Position numbers and translations under genes: made by a program
NCBI GenBank assembly: GCA_050329415.1
Contig: JBHJOS010000104.1
Coordinates: forward strand, 1-36,577
From: JANNOG01 sp050329415
GTDB taxonomy: Bacteria; Actinomycetota; Actinomycetes; Actinomycetales; JBBAYJ01
Direction of reading: 5' to 3'
DNA length: 36,577 bases
Notes under the pieces: model-generated
What the model saw: the letters and a program-made list of their open reading frames with translations, nothing else
Database searches by the model: none
What the model was told of the DNA's origin: nothing
Shown: in pieces, positions 8,703 to 15,168 of the stretch
Layout: each line of letters starts with the position of its first letter
Position numbering within the stretch: position 1 is the stretch's first letter

Positions 8703-10418
8703 TCAACTGCCCTCACAGCTCGCGGTCACGCCGGAGGGTGCGGTACCACTGCCGTTGAACCCGGCGGTGGCCGTGCCGCCCGCGGGCAGGGAACCGTTCC
8801 ATGACGCGTTCTCCGCGGTCACCGTGCCTCCGCTGACCGTGACTCGGGTGCCCCAGGCGTCGGCGATCGTGTAGCCGGCGGCCGGGAACGTGAGGGTCCA
8901 GCCGGTGAGGGGGGACGAGCCCGCCGTGACGGTGATGGCGGCCTGGAAGCCGCCCGGCCACGCGTTCGCGACCGAGACGACGGCCGAGCAGTCCCCGGCG
9001 GGCATGGGCGTGGTGGACGTCGGACCTGGCGTGGTGGACGTCGGTCCCGGGGTGGTGGGCGTCGGTGACGGGGTGGAGCCGGGACCCGGGACCGGAGGGA
9101 AGTTCAGGTACGGGTCCAGGACGTCCTGGCGGACCCGGTCGACGGTGAACCAGTCGCCCTCCAGAATGCCCAGGGTGTCGCCGGAGTTGGGGTTCCACGA
9201 CCAGTAGGTCCAGCTGATGCCCTTGGTGTCCAGGTAGTCGAGCAGGGTCGGCAGCCAGACCCGATCCTCGGGGTCCCGCAGCGTGCTGCCGAACTCGCCG
9301 ACGAGAACCGGCGCGATGCCTTCGTCGACGAGGTACCCCCACTGCTCGTCCCAGTGCGGGACGAGGCTGGCGGGGAAGACGTCGTCCTCGAACCAGGGCT
9401 GCTGGCTGAAGACGCTGTTGGCGTAGTCGTGCGGCGAGTAGACGAGCTTGTTCGCCACGTCCAGCTCGACGGGGTAGTCCCCGGCCAGTGCCAGGTAGCC
9501 GCCCCACCAGTTGGTGTTCTGCTCGTACCGGTCCTCCTCACCCGGAGGGATCCACGCGGGGGCCGTGCCGCCCGATGGCGTGCTGACGCCCTCGACGATG
9601 ATCAGCCAGTCGGGGTTCACCTCGTGGATGGCGTTCCCGGCACGCTCGGCGGCGGCGCGCCAGTCACGTTCGGGGTCGCAGTGGCGCGGGTCCGACGCGG
9701 GGTACGGGTTGGTCCAGCAGGCCCCGGTCGGGTTGGGGATGACGCCCTCGGCATGCGGCTCGTTGTGCAGGTCGGCACCGATGACGGTGGTGTCGCCCGC
9801 GTAGTGCTCGGCGAGGAACTGCCAGTCGGAGATCCACTTCGACTCCGGGACGTCGCCCGTGTACCAGAGGGAACTCTGGCCGCTTCCGGTGGGACGGTGG
9901 CGGTCGAGGATGACGCGCATCCCCTTGGTCCCGGCGTAGTCGATGACCGTGTCGAGGATCTCCAGCGGGGTCAGTCCGAGGAGGTCGGCGTTGCTGGCCG
10001 TGTTGATGCCACCGCCCACCGTCGCGCCCGGCTTGAGGATGTCGTTGGAGTACGGGACCCGGATCGTGTTGTAGCCGAGGTCGGCCATCGTGTCGATGTG
10101 GTAGCGCCACGGGGTCGACGCCCAGAGGCCATGGAACATCCGCTCGGGCGTCTCCAGGCCGAACCAGTTGACGCCGGTGAGGCGGACGACGTCGCCGTTC
10201 GCGTCGACGATGTCGGTCCCGTTCGTGCTGAGGTAGCCCTCGCCGGTGCCGACCGCCGGGGCCGCGGTGGCGGTCGGCGGGCCCGCCGCGAAGCCGATGG
10301 CGCCGGCGGCCACAGCCACGGCCGCCGACATGGCCAGGAGCGTCAAGTGGCGCCTACGCCGGGGGACCGGGTGGGGTGCTGGGGTGGTGGTCGTGGTTCG
10401 GTCGGTGGGATCGGACAC
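8703..10418 (-). CDS. GH5 endoglucanase with C-terminal CBM2
   Basis: Secreted retaining endo-beta-1,4-glucanase of 571 residues. The N-terminus has an unusually long polar/basic lead (about 23 residues) before the signal helix (LLAMSAAVAVAAGAIGFAAG). The GH5 domain covers about 58-440. It contains DRHRP, the acid/base motif GADLHNEP (Glu220), SPHDY (His330/Tyr332) and the nucleophile motif PVLVGEFGS (Glu375). A linker with the tandem unit GPTSTTP (about 443-474) leads to a CBM2 (477-568, Cys477 and Cys568). The GTG start has a strong GGAGG six bases upstream. It is the first gene of a minus-strand unit with AA10 and perhaps GH6, and lies 423 bp from the divergent GH9 gene across a region with two CelR boxes. 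Confidence 0.95.
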   Translation of the reverse strand: MSDPTDRTTTTTPAPHPVPRRRRHLTLLAMSAAVAVAAGAIGFAAGPPTATAAPAVGTGEGYLSTNGTDIVDANGDVVRLTGVNWFGLETPERMFHGLWASTPWRYHIDTMADLGYNTIRVPYSNDILKPGATVGGGINTASNADLLGLTPLEILDTVIDYAGTKGMRVILDRHRPTGSGQSSLWYTGDVPESKWISDWQFLAEHYAGDTTVIGADLHNEPHAEGVIPNPTGACWTNPYPASDPRHCDPERDWRAAAERAGNAIHEVNPDWLIIVEGVSTPSGGTAPAWIPPGEEDRYEQNTNWWGGYLALAGDYPVELDVANKLVYSPHDYANSVFSQQPWFEDDVFPASLVPHWDEQWGYLVDEGIAPVLVGEFGSTLRDPEDRVWLPTLLDYLDTKGISWTYWSWNPNSGDTLGILEGDWFTVDRVRQDVLDPYLNFPPVPGPGSTPSPTPTTPGPTSTTPGPTSTTPMPAGDCSAVVSVANAWPGGFQAAITVTAGSSPLTGWTLTFPAAGYTIADAWGTRVTVSGGTVTAENASWNGSLPAGGTATAGFNGSGTAPSGVTASCEGS

Positions 10419-10587
10419 TGGACTCCTCCTCGAGTAGCCAGCCGATGCCAGACGAGTTGACCCGACCGTGACATCGGCGTCACTTTCCGCAACCTTTGCG
10501 ACACCCGGAACCTAGGGGGCATTCAAGGCGTGCACCAGGGGGGAGGGTGGGCGTTGTCTCAGATAGTGAGAAGTTCTAGGAAACTTA

Positions 10588-10601
10588 TGGGAGCGCTCCC
10601 A
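10588..10601. promoter_or_regulatory. CelR operator, perfect 14-bp palindrome
   Basis: TGGGAGCGCTCCCA is identical to the known CelR box of Thermobifida and Cellulomonas cellulase genes. It lies 170 bp upstream of the GH5 start and 241 bp upstream of the GH9 start. It probably governs the GH5-AA10 transcript and perhaps GH9 too. Confidence 0.92.
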
Positions 10602-10816
10602 TCATGTGGTCACTGGATCTTCGGTGATCGTCGCCCCCGGTCCCCCGGCGTGGAAGCCGACGGGCGGGTCGGACCCGGGTCGAGCTGAGGTCGTCGCCGT
10701 CGGTGAGTTGCTCGACCGCGGACGCCTCGAACGCGTCCGGCCCAGCGGCCGCCTTCGGCGACACGCCAAGTGTTGACGCGGGCGTCCTGAGTGACGAAGC
10801 TGGCCCGAACGGCCTG

Positions 10817-10830
10817 TGGAAGCGCTCCCA
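10817..10830. promoter_or_regulatory. CelR operator variant abutting the GH9 ribosome site
   Basis: TGGAAGCGCTCCCA differs from the consensus box at position 4 (G to A). It is followed immediately by AAGGAGG (10831-10837) and the GTG start of GH9 at 10842. A repressor bound here would block elongation just past the candidate promoter. Confidence 0.88.
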
Positions 10831-10841
10831 AAGGAGGGACC

Positions 10842-13232
10842 GTGTCCCGTCTCCCATCCCTCATCCGCCTTCCCGGCACTGCCGTTGCCATGGTCGGCGC
10901 CAGCGCACTCATCCTGGGCGTGACGGTCTCCCCGGCGCACGCCGAAGAGACCGAGCAGCTCGTCAACGGCGGGTTCGACGCCGGGCAGGCCCCGTGGTTC
11001 GTGGCCGGCGCCTCGTCCGCCGAGGTCGTCGACGGCGCCCTGTGCGCCGTCGTCCCGGGCGGCACAGTCAACCCGTGGGACGTCATCGTCGGCCAGAACG
11101 ATGTCGAGATCCTCGCCGGTGAGACCTACCGCTTCGAGTTCACCGCGACCGCCTCCTCCCAGCTCAACGTGCGGGCGCTGGTCGGGAACTCGGAGCCGCC
11201 GTTCCAGGTGATCACCGAGCAGAACCCGATGCTGGGCCCCGACCCCGTCACGACGACGACCACCTTCACCGCCGACGAGGCCCTCGCGACGGGCCAGGTG
11301 GCGTTCCAGGTCGGCGGGAAGAGCGACACCGAGTGGACGTTCTGCCTGGACGAGGCGTCGCTGGTGGGCGGTGCCCCGCCCGAGGTGTACGAGCCCGACA
11401 CCGGACCCCGGGTGCGGGTCAACCAGGTGGGCTACCTGACGCACGGGCCCAAGGCCGCCACGCTCGTCACCGAGGCGAGCGAGTCCGTGACCTGGCAGCT
11501 CGTCGACGCCGGCGGGGAGGTCGTGCGCGAGGGCGCCACCCGACCCGGCGGCGTCGACCCCTCGTCCGGGCTCAACGTGGCCACGATCGACTTCTCCCGC
11601 TTCCGCCGGGCGGGGACCGGTTACACGCTGGTCGCGGACGGCGAGACGAGCCATCCGTTCGACATCGGGCTGGACTCGGTCTACGAGCAGCTGCGGGTGG
11701 ACTCGCTGACGGTCTTCTACACCAACCGCAGCGGCACCCCCATCGACGACGAGATCGTCCCCGGTTACGGGCGCGAGGCGGGGCACGTCGGTGTGGCGCC
11801 GAACCAGGGCGACACCGCCGTCGGCTGCATGCCGACCGACGACCCCGGCCAGGGGCTCTACGGCGAGACCTGGACGTGCCCCGACGGGTACGCCCTCGAC
11901 GTCAGCGGCGGCTGGTACGACGCGGGCGATCACGGGAAGTACGTCGTCAACGGCGGCATCTCCGTCGCTCAGCTCCTGCAGGTTCACGAACGGAACCAGC
12001 GAGCCCGCGCGGCCGACGACGGCGCACTGGGCGACGGGACGCTGCGGGTGCCGGAGACCGGCAACGGTGTGCCGGACATCCTCGACGAGGCGCGGTGGGA
12101 GCTGGAGTGGCTCCTCAGCATGCAGGTACCGGCCGGGTCCCCGCCCCAGGGCGTCGACGGCGAGCCGGTCGACGTGTCGGGGATGGCCCACCACAAGGTG
12201 TCGGACGCGGACTGGACCGGCCTGCCGCTGCTGCCGCACCTCAGCGACCAGCCCCGCCACCTGTTCCGTCCGTCGACGGCCGCGACGCTCAACCTGGCCG
12301 CCGCGGCGGCGCAGGGTGCGCGCGCCTACGAGGAGCACGACCCGGCCTTCGCGGCGGAGCTGCTCGACGCGGCGCGCACCGCCTACGCGGCGGCGGAGGC
12401 GAACCCCGGCATCCTCGCGCCGCCGCCGGACGGGGCCGTCGACCCGAGTCCGGGGAGCGGGCCCTACGACGACGACGACGTCAGCGACGAGTTCTACTGG
12501 GCCGCGGCCGAACTGTTCCTGAGTACCGGGGAACCCACCTACCTGCAGGACCTGCGGCAGTCCCCGTGGCACTGGGCCCCGGCCGGCGAGGTCTTCACAC
12601 CCGACGGTTTCGACTGGCGCAACGTGGCGGCCCTGGCCCGCCTGGAGCTTGCGACGGTGCCCAACCGGGCCCCGGACCGCTGGTGGGCCCGCTGGTCGGT
12701 CATCGCAGCCGCCGAGGGATACGTCGCCGACCGCGGCGATCAGCCGTGGGGCCAGGCGTACGCACCGGAGGGCGGGGACTATGCCTGGGGGTCGAACAGC
12801 CAGATCCTCAACAACATGCAGGTGATCGGGACCGCCTACGACCTGACGGGATCCCGCCGCTACGCCGACGCCGTCGCGGGGAGCATGGACTACGTCCTCG
12901 GGCGCAACGCCCTGAACATCTCCTACGTGACCGGCTACGGGGACGTGACGGCCCGCAACCAGCACAGCAGGTGGTACGCCAACCAGCTGGACGTCACCCT
13001 GCCGAACCCACCGGACGGCACGCTCGCGGGCGGACCGAACTCGACGGCGGTGTCGACCGGTGACCCGGTGGCCGCGCAGTTCCTCGCCGGGTGCCGGCAC
13101 CAGTTCTGCTACATCGACGACATCGGGTCGTGGTCGACGAACGAGCTGACCATCAACTGGAACGCGCCGATGGCGTGGACGGCGAGCTTCCTGGCCGACC
13201 TCGACGACGGCTCGCGCACCTCCCACCGCTGA
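10842..13232 (+). CDS. GH9 cellulase with CBM4/9-like and Ig-like N-terminal domains
   Basis: Secreted inverting glucanase of 796 residues. The signal peptide covers about residues 1-34, ending SPAHA. A CBM4/9-like beta-sandwich (about 36-175, opening EQLVNGGFDAG) is followed by a short Ig-like CelD_N domain (about 187-275, RVRVNQVGYLT). The GH9 (alpha/alpha)6 catalytic domain covers about 280-785. Catalytic aspartates lie in GGWYDAGDHGKY (Asp360, Asp363). The general acid is Glu768 in SWSTNELTINWNAP. The conserved C-terminal RNQHSRW block is at 705-711. There is no CBM2 or linker, unlike its three neighbours. The GTG start is chosen for the AAGGAGG just upstream; an upstream ATG (10791) would put the CelR box inside the reading frame. 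Exo or endo action cannot be told from this alone. Confidence 0.95.
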   Translation: MSRLPSLIRLPGTAVAMVGASALILGVTVSPAHAEETEQLVNGGFDAGQAPWFVAGASSAEVVDGALCAVVPGGTVNPWDVIVGQNDVEILAGETYRFEFTATASSQLNVRALVGNSEPPFQVITEQNPMLGPDPVTTTTTFTADEALATGQVAFQVGGKSDTEWTFCLDEASLVGGAPPEVYEPDTGPRVRVNQVGYLTHGPKAATLVTEASESVTWQLVDAGGEVVREGATRPGGVDPSSGLNVATIDFSRFRRAGTGYTLVADGETSHPFDIGLDSVYEQLRVDSLTVFYTNRSGTPIDDEIVPGYGREAGHVGVAPNQGDTAVGCMPTDDPGQGLYGETWTCPDGYALDVSGGWYDAGDHGKYVVNGGISVAQLLQVHERNQRARAADDGALGDGTLRVPETGNGVPDILDEARWELEWLLSMQVPAGSPPQGVDGEPVDVSGMAHHKVSDADWTGLPLLPHLSDQPRHLFRPSTAATLNLAAAAAQGARAYEEHDPAFAAELLDAARTAYAAAEANPGILAPPPDGAVDPSPGSGPYDDDDVSDEFYWAAAELFLSTGEPTYLQDLRQSPWHWAPAGEVFTPDGFDWRNVAALARLELATVPNRAPDRWWARWSVIAAAEGYVADRGDQPWGQAYAPEGGDYAWGSNSQILNNMQVIGTAYDLTGSRRYADAVAGSMDYVLGRNALNISYVTGYGDVTARNQHSRWYANQLDVTLPNPPDGTLAGGPNSTAVSTGDPVAAQFLAGCRHQFCYIDDIGSWSTNELTINWNAPMAWTASFLADLDDGSRTSHR

Positions 13233-13314
13233 GTGGTGGCGGTCCCAGCCGGGTGCGGGGATGACCGGAGCGCACTCCACGCTCTGGTCGCCCCGCGCGG
13301 CCGGCGCCTATCCT

Positions 13315-13320
13315 CAGGAC
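13315..13320 (+). promoter_or_regulatory. ribosome-site candidate near the start of the small gene at 13321
   Basis: CAGGAC directly precedes the GTG at 13321, and TATCCT (13309-13314) lies six bases before that GTG. The spacing fits a leaderless transcript with a -10 element rather than a true Shine-Dalgarno site. Confidence 0.4.
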
Positions 13321-13569
13321 GTGACGCGACCGGTGACCCCGACCTCCGAGGTCCGCCTCGCCCCGGCCGTGCAGGCCTGGCTCGACGCCTACGCTGCCGG
13401 TCGCCCGCGCTGGGACGACGCGACACCGCCGGCCGTGCGTCGGCGGCTCCTGGCAGAGGTCGAGCGGGTGACGGCTCAGGACCCGGAGCTGCCGCGATCC
13501 GCCGTCCTCCGGCTCGTCGCCCGAGAGACGGGACTGGCCGAACGCGAGATCGCCGCCGCGCTCGGCTGA
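13321..13569 (+). CDS. small conserved-looking protein of unknown function
   Basis: An 82-residue reading frame from GTG 13321. A start at 13261 would add 20 residues, but the TATCCT -10-like element six bases before 13321 supports the shorter, leaderless version. The protein is predicted to be almost entirely helical and charged. Its C-terminus (SAVLRLVARETGLAEREIAA) reads like a helix-turn-helix or three-helix bundle, and there is no signal peptide or membrane helix. I do not recognise the family. It follows GH9 on the same strand by 88 bp but probably has its own promoter, so a link to cellulose use is not established. Confidence 0.55.
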   Translation: MTRPVTPTSEVRLAPAVQAWLDAYAAGRPRWDDATPPAVRRRLLAEVERVTAQDPELPRSAVLRLVARETGLAEREIAAALG

Positions 13570-13731
13570 CCGGCGAGCCCTCGGGACACCACCGCGGCAC
13601 GCAACAGCGGCGGCGTGAACCGCTCGCCCCGTCAGCCCTGCCTCCCGCTCGCGGTCGGTGAGCCCGAACTTCTGCCAGGTCGTGAAGGAGATGCCGCCGG
13701 TGGTCTCGGAAGGCGTGCCCTACGACCACGC

Positions 13732-15147
13732 TCAGGCCGTGACGACCGTCCCCAGCATGGGCAGCCGGGCCAGCCCCGGGGCGTCGACCACGCGCGCGAC
13801 CGCCTGCCGAGCACTCAGGCCCTCTGCCTGCATGACCTGGGCGATCTTGCCCGCCACCAGCGGCGCCGCGAAGGACGTCCCGCTCCACGCGGCGGCGCCG
13901 CGGAAGGTGTCCGGGTCGCCGTCCGGCCCGGCAGGCAGCGCCCCCTGGAAGCCCCGGAAGAAGGTGCTCGGGACGTCCACCCCCGCAGCGCACGCGCGTA
14001 CCCAGGGACCGTAGTTGGTGAAGGGTGCGGGGCCGTGGGGGCCGAGGGCGGCCACGCTGACGACGTTCGGCAGCCCTGCCGGATACGGCGCGTGGCACGT
14101 CGCGTCGTTGCCGGCGGAGGCGACGACGACCGCCTCCCGGCCGGGATCATCCCCGGACGCCCGGAGACTGCGCCCGAGCTGGACTGACAGGACGGCCTCG
14201 GCGAGAACCGGCATGTCCTCCAGGGCGTACGAGCTGAACGACAGGTTGACGATGTCGTACCGGCCGACGAGCGCCTCGAGCTGCCGAACGATCGTGAGCT
14301 CGTCGCCGACGCCCTCGTTGCTCAGCGCCTCGATCACCGTGACGCGGGCCTGCGGGCAGGTCCGGGTGATGATCCCGGCCACGAACATCCCGTGGCCGGC
14401 GGCCTTGTCGAGGAACCCGTCCCGGTCGAGGTCCGGCAGACCTCCCCGCCCCGGGTCGGAGGACGTCCGGACGGCATCGACGCCGCGCAGGTAGTCGGGG
14501 CGGTAGGGCGAGTCGGGTCCGAGCAGGGCGACGTCGAGCACGGCCACCCGAGGCCCGTCCGGTGCGGGCGCCGGTGGCGCACCCAGGTCGAGGTCGACGG
14601 GTCGGGCGAGGTTCCGGCGGCTGTCGGCGTACGCCCCCGGGTCCTGGTGGACGGCAGGATTCCCCCAGGCCCCTCCGGGATTGCCCGAGAACGGGTTACC
14701 CGAGAACGGATTGCCCGAGAACGGATTGCCCGAGAACGGATTGCCCGAGAACGGATTGCCCGAGAACGGATTGCCCGTCACGGCTGCCGCCGCCCACACC
14801 GGGTGCGGCCCGCAGCAGTCGGCGAACACCAGGTGGTTGGGGTGCGCGTCGATCCCGGCGGCCCGGAGCACCCGCACCGCTGCGGGGACCGGCAGGTCGA
14901 GGTCACCGGCCAACCGGACCGACCGCTGCGCGCGGTCGCCGTCCCCGGGCTCCCGCAGCCCGCAGCGGAAGGCCCGGGTCAGCAGCGTGGCAGCGCGGTC
15001 CGTCTCGCGCCCGGGATCGTCCTCGCGGGGATTGACCAGGACCTCGCCCGGCCGGAACGCCACGCCGCGGCCGGGGAGGAACTCCATGGGTTCCCGCCGG
15101 CGCCGTTCACCCCTGCCACTCGGCCGGTCCCTGTCGCTGCCCATCAT
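13732..15147 (-). CDS. cytoplasmic S8 subtilase with GNPFS repeats
   Basis: Subtilisin-like serine protease of 471 residues. The triad is Asp205 (VAVLDVALL), His252 (AGHGMFVAGI) and Ser424 (WSGTSFAAPLVAG), with the oxyanion Asn347 in ASAGND. The N-terminal 120 residues are a separate region containing AFRCG and HPNHLVFADCCGPHP, which resembles a proteolytic propeptide or recognition domain. It is joined to the protease by six tandem GNPFS units (125-154). There is no signal peptide or membrane helix, so the enzyme should stay in the cytoplasm, which is unusual for a subtilase. The ATG at 15147 has a GAGGAG upstream. The gene starts 21 bp after the stop of the cyclase-STAND gene and is almost certainly cotranscribed with it, so it may be the effector or partner of that sensor. 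Substrate unknown. Confidence 0.88.
   Translation of the reverse strand: MMGSDRDRPSGRGERRRREPMEFLPGRGVAFRPGEVLVNPREDDPGRETDRAATLLTRAFRCGLREPGDGDRAQRSVRLAGDLDLPVPAAVRVLRAAGIDAHPNHLVFADCCGPHPVWAAAAVTGNPFSGNPFSGNPFSGNPFSGNPFSGNPFSGNPGGAWGNPAVHQDPGAYADSRRNLARPVDLDLGAPPAPAPDGPRVAVLDVALLGPDSPYRPDYLRGVDAVRTSSDPGRGGLPDLDRDGFLDKAAGHGMFVAGIITRTCPQARVTVIEALSNEGVGDELTIVRQLEALVGRYDIVNLSFSSYALEDMPVLAEAVLSVQLGRSLRASGDDPGREAVVVASAGNDATCHAPYPAGLPNVVSVAALGPHGPAPFTNYGPWVRACAAGVDVPSTFFRGFQGALPAGPDGDPDTFRGAAAWSGTSFAAPLVAGKIAQVMQAEGLSARQAVARVVDAPGLARLPMLGTVVTA
14684..14776 (-). repeat. 15-bp tandem repeat encoding GNPFS x6
   Basis: Six head-to-tail copies of cccgagaacggattg (plus strand; first copy with a gtta variant) encode GNPFS pentapeptides between the N-terminal region and the protease domain. 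The copies are nearly identical in DNA, which suggests recent expansion. Confidence 0.93.
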
Positions 15148-15168
15148 GTGCGCCTGCTCTCCTCGTCC

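Larger units (their letters stand above)
10419..10841. promoter_or_regulatory. divergent GH5/GH9 promoter region
   Basis: A 423-bp gene-free region, less GC-rich around 10560-10600 than its surroundings. It holds a perfect CelR box (10588-10601), a near-perfect CelR box (10817-10830), a TTGACG -35 candidate for GH9 at 10773-10778 (17 bp before a poor -10, GAAGCT), and the inverted repeat GTGAC-N6-GTCAC at 10468-10483. A minus-strand -10 candidate TATCTG lies near 10560. I see no gene here. Confidence 0.75.

Noticed and set aside
10468..10483. CRP-type binding site TGTGA-N6-TCACA
   Set aside because: GTGA and TCAC are separated by eight bases, not six, so it does not fit the Crp consensus.
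10602..13280. 892-codon minus-strand open frame
   Set aside because: Antisense to the well-supported GH9 gene; no domain visible.
14684..14776. CRISPR-like regular repeat
   Set aside because: The 15-bp units are contiguous without spacers and lie in frame inside a protease gene.
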